DNA of 51,938 bases from Bacteroidetes bacterium GWF2_49_14 (GTDB lineage Bacteria; Bacteroidota; Bacteroidia; Bacteroidales; UBA12481): positions 1 through 51,938 of the forward strand of contig MEOR01000146.1 of the NCBI GenBank assembly GCA_001769295.1, in the 5' to 3' direction. The translations under genes and the position numbers were made by a program. A model generated the notes under the pieces. That model did no database searches. It had not been told where the DNA came from and was given only the letters and a program-made list of their open reading frames with translations. Below are positions 31,499-40,892 of the stretch, in pieces (positions within the stretch are counted from its first letter, which is position 1; each line of letters begins with the position of its first letter).

Positions 31499-33139
31499 AT
31501 GCAGAAAAGGGCTTTGTTGCTGATATTCATTCTGTTTATATCAGTCTTGACAGGGAACATTACCCTCCTTGGCCAGAACCTCTCAAATCCAGGTTATCAT
31601 GAGGTTACCATTGAAATGGATGATGGGGTTAAATTAAGCACGGATGTCTTTATTCCTAAGTCACACAAAAAATGCCCGGCCGTACTGGTTAGAACGCCGT
31701 ACGGGAAGTTTGCGGAAAAATGGATGGGCAGGGCTTTCGGGCTGTTTAAAATTGCCGTTGTTATCCAGGATGTTCGGGGTAAATATAAATCGGACGGCGA
31801 ATATTACCCATTTAAAAACGAAAGGGAAGATGGCCTGAGGACCCTGCAATGGATCAGGCAGCAGCCCTGGTCCAATGGTATCGTAAGCGGATGGGGAGCG
31901 AGTTACGTTGGCTTTACCCAATGGGCAATCTCCGATTCACTCGATTTTCTGGTCCCCTTGCTCACCGGTGCAAACCTCTATGATTTATTTTACCCCGATG
32001 GAGTTTTTTCCTTACAGTCGGCCTTTAACTGGGGCTTGCTGAATGCATCCCGGGATCAGAATAAAATTTCTGCTGACAAGATCAGTAACAGTATGCGGAT
32101 TCTGCCGCTTTCCGCAGCTGATGATTCAACAATCTGCGAAATTCCGTTTTTAACCGATTGGTTGAGTCATGAAACCGAGGACCAATACTGGAAGAACATG
32201 TCCTACAGGGGAATGACCAAAGCCCCGGTACTTTGCGTGGCAGGGTGGTATGATGTTTTTCTGAAGGCACAGTTAGCTGATTTCAATCATCTTAAGGCTA
32301 ACGGAAATCCCGAAAACCGGATGGTCATCGGCCCATGGTGCCATGGTTCGCAAGGGCTTAAAAACGAATATGGAGGTATCAGGAAGACCAGTGATCCGAA
32401 GGCGCTCTTTGCGTATACCGTAAAATTTTTGAAAGGCAGGCGAAAAACCCTTTCCTCTCCGCTTAAGGATGCCCGCTACAACCTGTTTATCATGGAAAGG
32501 AACGAATATGTGGGCTCTGAATCCTGGCCTCCGGCAGGTACCTGCAACACCCCGTATTATCTTGGTCCTGACAAATCCTTAACTGCGAAAAATCCGGAAT
32601 TTCAAGGTTCTGTTTCTTACGATTATGATCCTTCTGATCCCCTTCCCAGCCACGGCGGAACAGCCCTCGGCGATCATGTCGGTCCCGCCTTGCAGAATGA
32701 TAACCTTGACCGTAACGATCAGCTTGTTTTTGAAACCCCTGCGATGGAGAAACCCATGATTCTGCTTGGCGATATATCAGCAACCCTTTGGTTCTCAAGT
32801 GATGTTCCTTGCACCGGACTCGTGGTTTGTTTACAGGATGTTTTTCCAGATGGAAGAATTGTCAATATCCAGGAGGGGGCAGCCAAGATTTACCTCTCAG
32901 GCACTATACCGCAAAAAAAGGAAGTCTCGGTTTGGGCAACAGGATACCAGATCAATCCGGGCCACAAACTTAAGGTCATGATCACGTCAAGCTGGTTTCC
33001 CCGTTTCAACCGAAGCCTTAACGGATGCGAGCCGCTATTCAGCGCTGCCACCCTAACAAAGGCGCATCAAACGGTTTTCTTTGGGGCTGCTTATCCATCC
33101 TGCATCAGCCTCCCGGTTTATGCATTTCCTAAAAAATAA
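31499..33139 (+). CDS. CocE/NonD family hydrolase (X-Pro dipeptidyl-peptidase S15-like)
   Basis: Start at MQKRALLLIFILF (31499). MDDGVKLSTDVFIPK; VIQDVRGKYKSDGEYYPFKNEREDGLRTLQWI; NGIVSGWGASYVGFTQW (nucleophile-like region); VAGWYDVFLKAQ; MVIGPWCHGSQG. Confidence 0.9.
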   Translation: MQKRALLLIFILFISVLTGNITLLGQNLSNPGYHEVTIEMDDGVKLSTDVFIPKSHKKCPAVLVRTPYGKFAEKWMGRAFGLFKIAVVIQDVRGKYKSDGEYYPFKNEREDGLRTLQWIRQQPWSNGIVSGWGASYVGFTQWAISDSLDFLVPLLTGANLYDLFYPDGVFSLQSAFNWGLLNASRDQNKISADKISNSMRILPLSAADDSTICEIPFLTDWLSHETEDQYWKNMSYRGMTKAPVLCVAGWYDVFLKAQLADFNHLKANGNPENRMVIGPWCHGSQGLKNEYGGIRKTSDPKALFAYTVKFLKGRRKTLSSPLKDARYNLFIMERNEYVGSESWPPAGTCNTPYYLGPDKSLTAKNPEFQGSVSYDYDPSDPLPSHGGTALGDHVGPALQNDNLDRNDQLVFETPAMEKPMILLGDISATLWFSSDVPCTGLVVCLQDVFPDGRIVNIQEGAAKIYLSGTIPQKKEVSVWATGYQINPGHKLKVMITSSWFPRFNRSLNGCEPLFSAATLTKAHQTVFFGAAYPSCISLPVYAFPKK

Positions 33140-33141
33140 CT

Positions 33142-35523
33142 ATGATTGTTCGAAGAATTTTTCCCGGGGACCGGTCTTTTTACCATGTATTCATCACCTG
33201 CATTCTGATTTTGCTGGATGCGGGCTGCACGGTGAAACAGGAAGCAGGTGGAACGGTTTCATTTAATGATGATTGGAAGTTTATCAGACCGATATCAAGT
33301 CCTGATTCTCCCGATTCAATGCTAAAATTGCCGGATTCTCATTGGGAGAGCGTGACCCTTCCGCATACCGCTAAACTTGAACCCCTGATAGTAAGTGGGC
33401 AGCAATGGACCGGGATTTGCTGGTATAAAAAGAGTTTTAATGCAAGTCTGGACAATAAAGGCAGGCACATCGGTATTCTTTTTGGGGCGGCTATGCAGGA
33501 CGCAACCGTTTGGCTCAACGGCAGATTAATTTCCCGTCATCTGGGCGGATACCTTCCTTTTTACCTGGATATTTCGGATGGTATCCATTTTGATTCCGGA
33601 AATGAGATCCTGATCCGGTTGGATAACCGTGAGAATACCATGATTCCCCCGGGTAAACCTCTGGGTGAGCTTGATTTTCTCTATTACGGAGGAATTTACA
33701 GAAATGCATCCTTAATAATCAAGGATCAGCTGCACCTCACGCATCCGCTCGAAATTGACACCCTACAGGGCGGGGGCGTGATGGTTAATACCGATTCAAT
33801 CAGCAAAGAAGAGTCAGTAATCAGCATTAGCGTTTCAGTAAGAAACCAGGACCAGGTCAGGAGGTTTTGTGGAATTGAAGCGGTTCTGAAAGACCGGAAT
33901 AACAAATTGGTTGCAACGGCGAGTTCGGAAATCATTAATATTCCTTCCCTTACGGATATTAGAATTCCTTTACGGATGCAGGTTAAAAACCCCGATTTGT
34001 GGTTTCCAGATTCTCCCAGCCTGTATACCCTGGAAACCCGGCTGATTGAAAATGAGAAGTGTATAGAAACTTCTGATATCAGGATTGGTTTGAGAACCAT
34101 CAGTTTCACTGTACAAAACCGGTTTTCAATTAACAATGTGCCTTTGGAAATTCGTGGCACCAACCGGCATCAGGAGTATCCCTACATTGGTTATGCACTC
34201 TCTGATAATGCCCAGTACCGGGATGCCTGGAAAATTAAAAATGCTGGTTTTAATTTCGTCAGATCCTCCCATTATCCCCAATCTCCGGCATTCCTCGATG
34301 CCTGTGATGAACTGGGGATACTCGTTATGAACTCCATTCCCGGCTGGCAGTATTTCGGTGATTCGGCATTCTGTGAACTGTCATACCAAAATACCCGTGA
34401 AATGTGCCGCAGGGACCGAAACCATCCTTCAGTCATCCTGTGGGAGGCTTCGTTAAATGAATCGGTCATGCCCGTTGATTTTATGCGGAAGTCTCATGAG
34501 ATTGTCCATACGGAACTGCCGTTTCCTGATATTTATACCTGCGGATGGATCGATTCCGTCTATGATGTTTTCATCCCTGCAAGGCAGCATTCCGTACCCC
34601 CTTATTACTGGAATAACTATCCGAAAGCAAAACCTCTTTTTATCGCGGAATACGGTTCATGGGAATACTACGCACAAAATGCAGGATTCAACCAGACCGA
34701 ATTTACCGATCTGAAACCGGCTGAACGATCATCCCGACAACTCCGCGGATACGGAGAGAGGCAACTCCTGCAACAGGCTTACAATTTCCAGGAGGCTTAC
34801 AATGATATTCTTAAAGGCCCGTCGGCAGGCTGTTCCAATTGGGTCATGTTTGATTATAACCGCGGGTATGCCTCCGATATTGAATCATCGGGGATCATGG
34901 ATATTTTCAGATTACCGAAATTCGCATATTGGTTTTATAAAAGTCAGGCAGACGATGATCCTGTCTGCTTTATAGCCAGCTTTAATTCAGCTGTTTCGGC
35001 ACAATATGTCCGTGTTTTCTGTAATGGTGACAGTGTCGTTCTGTACCGGAACGGAATTCTGATCGGATCACAAAAGCCCGATTGTAATCCTCCGGCAACA
35101 AACCTTCCTCATCCTCCTTTTACCTTCCGGATGCCGGCTTTTGAATCCGGTACGCTCAAAGCCGAATCCTACAAGCAAGGAAAAATATCTGCAAAACACA
35201 CGGTTACCACAGCAGGAGAAGCAGCAAACATCAGCCTTGAGGCTGACTTGAGCAACAAAGAACTCAAAGCCGGGTGCAGAGATATTATTTTTGTTTACGC
35301 TTCGATCACGGATCTCACAGGAAACGTCCTTAACGATTCCTCATTACCGATCCGGTTTACCGTAAATGGCGATGGCATGCTGATCGGAGATAATCCTGTG
35401 AGGGCGGAAGCGGGTATTGCCACCATCTTGCTTAAGGCAGGAAAATCAGCAGGAAAGCTTTTAGTACGTGCAGAATCTGAGGGTTTAAATCCCTCTAAAA
35501 TTGAAATAATCTCTAAAAAATGA
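33142..35523 (+). CDS. Glycoside hydrolase family 2 (beta-galactosidase/beta-glucuronidase-like)
   Basis: FNDDWKFIRP; TVWLNGRLISRHLGGYLPFYLDIS; IRGTNRHQEYPYIGYALSDNAQYRDAWKIKNAGFNFVRSSHYPQSPAFLDACDELGILVMNSIPGWQ; RDRNHPSVILWEASLNES; LFIAEYGSWEYY. Confidence 0.92.
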   Translation: MIVRRIFPGDRSFYHVFITCILILLDAGCTVKQEAGGTVSFNDDWKFIRPISSPDSPDSMLKLPDSHWESVTLPHTAKLEPLIVSGQQWTGICWYKKSFNASLDNKGRHIGILFGAAMQDATVWLNGRLISRHLGGYLPFYLDISDGIHFDSGNEILIRLDNRENTMIPPGKPLGELDFLYYGGIYRNASLIIKDQLHLTHPLEIDTLQGGGVMVNTDSISKEESVISISVSVRNQDQVRRFCGIEAVLKDRNNKLVATASSEIINIPSLTDIRIPLRMQVKNPDLWFPDSPSLYTLETRLIENEKCIETSDIRIGLRTISFTVQNRFSINNVPLEIRGTNRHQEYPYIGYALSDNAQYRDAWKIKNAGFNFVRSSHYPQSPAFLDACDELGILVMNSIPGWQYFGDSAFCELSYQNTREMCRRDRNHPSVILWEASLNESVMPVDFMRKSHEIVHTELPFPDIYTCGWIDSVYDVFIPARQHSVPPYYWNNYPKAKPLFIAEYGSWEYYAQNAGFNQTEFTDLKPAERSSRQLRGYGERQLLQQAYNFQEAYNDILKGPSAGCSNWVMFDYNRGYASDIESSGIMDIFRLPKFAYWFYKSQADDDPVCFIASFNSAVSAQYVRVFCNGDSVVLYRNGILIGSQKPDCNPPATNLPHPPFTFRMPAFESGTLKAESYKQGKISAKHTVTTAGEAANISLEADLSNKELKAGCRDIIFVYASITDLTGNVLNDSSLPIRFTVNGDGMLIGDNPVRAEAGIATILLKAGKSAGKLLVRAESEGLNPSKIEIISKK

Positions 35524-36776
35524 TGCAGGCCGGGTTTTTAAAATCCTTTTGCTGGATTATTATTTTTCTCCTGACGGAGTTATCGGCTTTCCCCCAGAAA
35601 GAAAAAATGATCAGCCGGGAAGTGCTGCTCGATAAAATTGAGGGTTATTGGATTGGACAATGTGTTGGAAATTTCATGGGATTTCCTTTTGAAGGAACGT
35701 CCCTGGAAGAACCATTGGATATCTTCGTCGACCGCTATTATCAGTTTGATGACGACCAAAGCCTCATGATTAACCGTAAGGATCTGCGGGGATATTGCCC
35801 GGTTGTGATCAACTGGCTCGAAGGTGCTTTTTCCGACGACGATACGGATATCGAGTTCGTTACCCTGCATGCACTGGAAAAATATGGACTGGATATTACC
35901 TACCCGGAAATCACGGAAATGTGGAAAAGCCATATTAACCGTAAAATCTGGTGCGCCAACCGCACAGCCCGCAACCTGATGGACACCGGACTGATTCCAC
36001 CGGCGACCGGTAGCAAGCTGAATAATGAAAACTGGTATCAGATCGATCCGCAACTGGTCAACGAAATCTGGAGTATGGTTTATCCCGGGATGATCAGGAA
36101 GAGCTCGTCCATGGCAGAATGGGGTGCCCGGATTACCAGCGACGACTGGGGAATTCATCCCACCCTTGCATATGCCGTAATGTATAGTGCAGCCATTTTT
36201 GAATCGGATGTTAATAAGCTGGTTAACATGGTTTTACCCTTTATTCCCGATACCAGCCCATTTAAGGAGGGTTTGACGGATGTAATTGCCTGGCATAAAC
36301 AATATCCCGATTGGAAGCAAACACGTAAACTTATTTTCGACAAATATTACAGATACAGGAAAGGTCAGTATCAGGCGCCTGTCTCCGATGTGTCAGCCCT
36401 CTCAAATGGATTGTTTGGCATTATGGCTATTTTGTACGGTGGGGGTGATTTCGTGAAAACAACCGGCATTGCAGTATCTGCCGGATTGGACTGTGATAAT
36501 CAGGCGGCTACATGTGCCGGACTGATAGGCGTGATGCACGGGGCCTCTGCTATTCCTGAAAGGCTGACTCTCGGAATGTCCGGAACTCAGGTTTGGGATA
36601 AGGCATTTAACGACACCTATATTAATTTCACACGGGATGGGTTACCCTCCTATAACCGAATCAGCGAAATCAGCGAAAGGATACTGAAGCTCGCTGAGGC
36701 GGGTATCCTATCCCAGGGTGGGAAGATATTGATACGGGAAGGCAGGATTAACTATCTGATCAATACGGAACAATAG
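35520..36776 (+). CDS. ADP-ribosylglycohydrolase-family protein with N-terminal signal peptide
   Basis: IGQCVGNFMGFPFEG; DDDQSLMINR; SDDDTDIEFVTLHALEKYGLDITYPEI; GIAVSAGLDCDNQAATCAGLIGVMHGASAIP (ARH-type metal/fold motifs). N-terminus FLKSFCWIIIFLLTELSAFPQ is hydrophobic. 4-nt overlap with GH2. Confidence 0.88.
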   Translation: MMQAGFLKSFCWIIIFLLTELSAFPQKEKMISREVLLDKIEGYWIGQCVGNFMGFPFEGTSLEEPLDIFVDRYYQFDDDQSLMINRKDLRGYCPVVINWLEGAFSDDDTDIEFVTLHALEKYGLDITYPEITEMWKSHINRKIWCANRTARNLMDTGLIPPATGSKLNNENWYQIDPQLVNEIWSMVYPGMIRKSSSMAEWGARITSDDWGIHPTLAYAVMYSAAIFESDVNKLVNMVLPFIPDTSPFKEGLTDVIAWHKQYPDWKQTRKLIFDKYYRYRKGQYQAPVSDVSALSNGLFGIMAILYGGGDFVKTTGIAVSAGLDCDNQAATCAGLIGVMHGASAIPERLTLGMSGTQVWDKAFNDTYINFTRDGLPSYNRISEISERILKLAEAGILSQGGKILIREGRINYLINTEQ

Positions 36777-36787
36777 CTGAATATCAA

Positions 36788-38890
36788 ATGATGAATTCAA
36801 GAAATATATTAAACCCGGGCAGAAATATCGGGATAATCATCTTGTCCTTGCTTTTTTGCGGATTGGTATCGGTTCAATCCAGATCCCAGGAAAGTCACAC
36901 TGAAATCCTCTGGGACACCTACGGAGTCCCGCATATTTTTGCCGGTTCAGCCGAAGAAATGTACTATGCTTTCGGATGGGCACAGATGCAGAACCATGCT
37001 GACCTGATTCTGAAATTATATGGACAGGCACGTGGTCGTGCATCGGAATACTGGGGTGAGGAATATCTCGAAACCGACAAGCAGGTTGCCCTTTTCGAAA
37101 TCCCGGATCATGCTGAGAGAAACTGTCGTAAGCAGAAAGAGCCCTACAGGTCCTGGCTGGATGCCTTTGTGCGGGGAGTAAATGATTTTGCCAGACGGTA
37201 TCCCGATCAAATCACGGAAAAGTACAAGTGGGTGCTTCCGATTGGTGGTCAGGATGTAATGGCCCATGTCCTGAGGGTACTCTGCCTGGAATTTATTGCC
37301 TATGATGATCTTAATGCCGTGAAGCAGTCTTTTACAAAGGGATCAAATGCTATCGCAATTTCTCCTTCAAGATCAGCCAGTGGTAACGCCATGCTGGTTA
37401 CGAATCCACATTTGCCCTGGCACGACTTTTATATCTGGTTTGAGGCACATTTGTCAAGCCCGGGATTTACAGCATACGGAATAACCCTCGTTGGGGCACC
37501 AACCCTGTCGATGGCCTTTAATGATAACCTGGGTTGGGCTTTTACAGTTAATACCCTGGATGGAGCTGACCGGTATAGCCTGACCCTCAGGAATAGCGGA
37601 TACCTGCTGGATGGAAGGGAGAAGTCATTCACGATTAAGAATAAGGTAATTAAGGTATTGCAAAGAGAGGGCGGCCTGATCGAAAAGCCTTTTGGATTCA
37701 AGTATTCCGTGCACGGACCTGTGGTGCTTGAAGGAAAAGACGGAGCAACCTCCCTGAGAATTGTTGGCCTTGATAATTTCGGAGTATTTGAGCAGTACCA
37801 TAAAATGGCCGCTGCTTCAGATCTTTCAGAATTTGAGTCGGCCCTCAGAATGCTGCAGAATCCAATGTTCAACATCATATATGCCGACAAGGCGGGTAAT
37901 ATCCTGTATTTGTTTAATGGGAATGTTCCCCGGCGGCCGGTTGGCGATTTTGCTTTTTGGAAGGGATCCGTTGATGGCACGAAATCATCCTACATATGGA
38001 AATCAACTCACGGTTATGATGATCTGCCAAGGGTTCTGAATCCAACCGGCGGTTTTATCCAGAATTGCAACGACGCACCCTGGGTTTGCACCTGGCCCCC
38101 CGTTTTGGATCCTTCGGAGTATCCGGAGTATATGGCTCCAAAGACGATGTTGCTCAGGCCGCAAAGAGCTGTAAACATGATTAAGGATAATCCGTCAGTC
38201 ACCTTCTCGCAATTAATTGATTGTAAGCTGAATACGGGTGTTGAGGCAGCCGAGAGGTTTCTTGATGATCTTTTTATTGCCGTTGAACAATATCCCGATT
38301 CAATTGCTTTGCTCGCAGTACAGGTACTGAAAAACTGGGACCGGAAAACCGATTCAGAGAGCCGCGGGGCTATTCTGTTTATGAAATGGATGGACAAATT
38401 GCGGGGTTCTGATTTTGCAATTCCATGGAGCTTTGAGAATCCCGTTACTACCCCTGATGGGCTGAAGGATTACAGGAAGGCAACAGAATATTTGAAGCTG
38501 GCTGCTGCAGAAACCTTAAAAACCTATGGTGCACTGGATATCAATTGGGGAAGCGTGTATCGTTTCCGGATGAACAACCTTGACTTTCCGGCCAATGGAG
38601 GACCTGCGCAGTATGGTATTTTCCGCACCATTGATTTCATGGAGGATGTGGATTCGAAGAAACGGGCGGTTTTCGGTGATACCTATGTGGCTGTTACTGA
38701 ATTCAGTACTCCGGTAAAAGCAATGGTTCTATTAAGTTATGGGAATGCAACCCAGCCCGGGAACCGGCATATCGGTGACCAATTGGAGCTGTTATCAGGG
38801 AAGCAACTCAGGCCAGCTTTGCTAAACAGGCAAAGTATTCTGGAAAACCTTGAAAAAAGAGAATCTGTGAGCCTGAACCAGTATAAATAA
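36788..38890 (+). CDS. Penicillin acylase family (Ntn-hydrolase) protein
   Basis: WDTYGVPHIFAGSAEEMYYAFGWAQMQNHADLILKLYGQARGRASEYWGEEY; GSNAIAISPSRSASGNAMLVTNPHLPW (Ser after Gly-precursor site); GFIQNCNDAPW; PAQYGIFRTI; YGNATQPGNRHIGDQLELLSGKQLRPALL. Confidence 0.92.
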   Translation: MMNSRNILNPGRNIGIIILSLLFCGLVSVQSRSQESHTEILWDTYGVPHIFAGSAEEMYYAFGWAQMQNHADLILKLYGQARGRASEYWGEEYLETDKQVALFEIPDHAERNCRKQKEPYRSWLDAFVRGVNDFARRYPDQITEKYKWVLPIGGQDVMAHVLRVLCLEFIAYDDLNAVKQSFTKGSNAIAISPSRSASGNAMLVTNPHLPWHDFYIWFEAHLSSPGFTAYGITLVGAPTLSMAFNDNLGWAFTVNTLDGADRYSLTLRNSGYLLDGREKSFTIKNKVIKVLQREGGLIEKPFGFKYSVHGPVVLEGKDGATSLRIVGLDNFGVFEQYHKMAAASDLSEFESALRMLQNPMFNIIYADKAGNILYLFNGNVPRRPVGDFAFWKGSVDGTKSSYIWKSTHGYDDLPRVLNPTGGFIQNCNDAPWVCTWPPVLDPSEYPEYMAPKTMLLRPQRAVNMIKDNPSVTFSQLIDCKLNTGVEAAERFLDDLFIAVEQYPDSIALLAVQVLKNWDRKTDSESRGAILFMKWMDKLRGSDFAIPWSFENPVTTPDGLKDYRKATEYLKLAAAETLKTYGALDINWGSVYRFRMNNLDFPANGGPAQYGIFRTIDFMEDVDSKKRAVFGDTYVAVTEFSTPVKAMVLLSYGNATQPGNRHIGDQLELLSGKQLRPALLNRQSILENLEKRESVSLNQYK

Positions 38891-38935
38891 TTTAAATTTG
38901 AGAATCTCCGGCAAAAAGGGATTTGGCAATCTTAT

Positions 38936-39505
38936 ATGAAAATTCTGAAACAGAATGAAGGCGATGCCTGGTTCATGTTTAGAAATGGCGACAATTCAAT
39001 GTTTTCGGCCATTTATTCGGAATATTCGCGTAAGCTGTACCAATATGGGTTAAAATTCACCCGGAACCGCATCCTGATTGAAGATTCGATTCAGGATCTC
39101 TTTTTTGAACTGCTGAAAAACAGGAAAACCATCGGACCGACGGACAATATCCTGAGATATTTGCTTAAATCATTCAGGAACAAATTGTTGCGACGACTTA
39201 AGCAGGAGCAGCGGTACGATCTTAAAAACGAAAGTGAGGAATATGCTTTTGAAGTATTGTATTCCTTTGAGCATGAGTTGATTCTTCATGAGGAGGCCGA
39301 CTTCAACTTAAAAGTCCTCCGGAAATCCATGCTGTGCCTTACACCCCGGCAGAAAGAAGCCATATATCTTAAATATACAAATGGCTTGAAGTATGAAGAG
39401 GTGTCTGAAATAATGGAGATGAACCTGGAATCATGCCGCAACCTGATTTGCAGGGCAATAAAAGCCCTGAGAGAGGCTGTAGAGGGTATGCGCCATAAGA
39501 TTTAA
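38936..39505 (+). CDS. ECF RNA polymerase sigma factor (sigma-70 family)
   Basis: FSAIYSEYSRKLYQYGLKFTRNRILIEDSIQDLFFELLKNR (region 2); LTPRQKEAIYLKYTNGLKYEEVSEIMEMNLESCRNLICRAIKALREAV (region 4). Confidence 0.95.
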   Translation: MKILKQNEGDAWFMFRNGDNSMFSAIYSEYSRKLYQYGLKFTRNRILIEDSIQDLFFELLKNRKTIGPTDNILRYLLKSFRNKLLRRLKQEQRYDLKNESEEYAFEVLYSFEHELILHEEADFNLKVLRKSMLCLTPRQKEAIYLKYTNGLKYEEVSEIMEMNLESCRNLICRAIKALREAVEGMRHKI

Positions 39506-39587
39506 TAGTAATTCCGGGCTAAAAGTTTGCCCGTACTGATGATGTTTGCCAATCAAGTGACTTAATAAGTTAAACGCGACGATCTTC

Positions 39588-40769
39588 ATGAATACTGAAA
39601 AATATACCTCCTGCACTACTGACGAATTTGCTCTGGACAAGGCTTTTAGTGACTGGGTTCTGAGCCCCGGAAGAGAGACCGATGAATTCTGGGCTGAATT
39701 TCTTCAGAAACACCCTGAGAAAAAAAGTCAGATTAAGGATGCAGCCATCATTGTTAAAGCATTTCAGCCTGTTGAGGAGGAAGTTCCGTCAGATCGTCTT
39801 GAGGAAATTCTTGGTGAGATACTCAGGGATACCCACTCCGGGAGAAGGCGTCTGGTTTATTCTGTTTTGAAGGTTGCCGCCGTTTCTATTGCCGTTTTAG
39901 GAATATCAGGGCTCCTGATTCTGCGGAACAGCCATCGGGATCCGGACTTATTTACACATGTATCAGATGAGAAATCAGAACAGGGCAGGGTTGTTTTATC
40001 AGATGGATCGACTTATACTTTTGATACTGAACAAACCACTATTAAACAAACTGATGCGGGTAAGATACTGATCAACCAGGATACGGTTGAGGTAGCAGCC
40101 AATCCAATGAAGAGCAATCCTGATGCGCTGAACCAGATCATTATACCGTATGGATTACGATCAGAAGTAACCCTTTCCGATGGAACACATATCTGGCTGA
40201 ATTCCGGCAGTAAATTGTCCTATCCGGCTGAGTTCACGGGAAAAACCAGAGAGGTTTATCTGTCAGGAGAAGCCTTCTTTGATGTCGAGTCTGATACCGA
40301 AAAGGCATTTCATGTTATTACCAGGGATATCCGGATTGCCGTACTGGGCACCCGGTTTAATGTAACTTCCTATGAGGAAGACGCCGGTATTCAAACGGTT
40401 TTGCTTACCGGTAAGGTCAATATCCGAAAAAACACAATTCTGGCAAGAAATGAAGAAATCCTGCCCGGAGAGCGAGTGGTCCTTAATAGGGAATCCGGCG
40501 CATTCGTCAGGGATAGACCAGATCTGCAATATGTTACATCCTGGGTGTATGGGTATCTGATTTTTGAGAAAGAACCCACTCCAACCGTTTTTAAGAAGCT
40601 TGAAAGATATTATAATCAACCCATCATTACAGAAGAGGGGTTGAGTCAGATAACCTTTTCCGGGAAACTGGACCTGAAAGAAAACCTAAACGAAGTTCTC
40701 GAAATAATAGCCTTTGCATCCTCGCTTACAATAACCCTGGATAACGGGCACTATTTTGTAAAACAGTAA
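39588..40769 (+). CDS. FecR-family anti-sigma factor
   Basis: Single TM (VLKVAAVSIAVLGISGLLIL); IIPYGLRSEVTLSDGTHIWLNSGSKLSYPAEFTGKTREVYLSGEAFFDVESDTEKAFHVITRDIRIAVLGTRFNVTSYEEDAGIQTVLLTGKVNI. Confidence 0.96.
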   Translation: MNTEKYTSCTTDEFALDKAFSDWVLSPGRETDEFWAEFLQKHPEKKSQIKDAAIIVKAFQPVEEEVPSDRLEEILGEILRDTHSGRRRLVYSVLKVAAVSIAVLGISGLLILRNSHRDPDLFTHVSDEKSEQGRVVLSDGSTYTFDTEQTTIKQTDAGKILINQDTVEVAANPMKSNPDALNQIIIPYGLRSEVTLSDGTHIWLNSGSKLSYPAEFTGKTREVYLSGEAFFDVESDTEKAFHVITRDIRIAVLGTRFNVTSYEEDAGIQTVLLTGKVNIRKNTILARNEEILPGERVVLNRESGAFVRDRPDLQYVTSWVYGYLIFEKEPTPTVFKKLERYYNQPIITEEGLSQITFSGKLDLKENLNEVLEIIAFASSLTITLDNGHYFVKQ

Positions 40770-40802
40770 GGCCTATGAGTCGGATCGGTTAATTCAAAAA
40801 GA

Positions 40803-40838
40803 GAAACCGGGATGTGCGACCAAACAGACCCCGGTTTC
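40803..40838 (+). promoter_or_regulatory. Hairpin in the FecR-SusC intergenic region
   Basis: gaaaccggg (40803-40811) / cccggtttc (40830-40838), 9-bp perfect stem, 18-nt loop. No immediate T-run (a cctttt follows about 15 nt later). Confidence 0.5.
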
Positions 40839-40892
40839 AGTACTTGAGATAACCTTTTCAGGTTAAATGTTTAATTAAAAACATTCAAAAGT

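Noticed and set aside
35520-38890. ARH and penicillin acylase as a toxin-antitoxin or defence system
   Set aside because: Both have signal-peptide-like N-termini and sit in a susCD-linked operon. No toxin, nuclease or ADP-ribosyltransferase partner is present.
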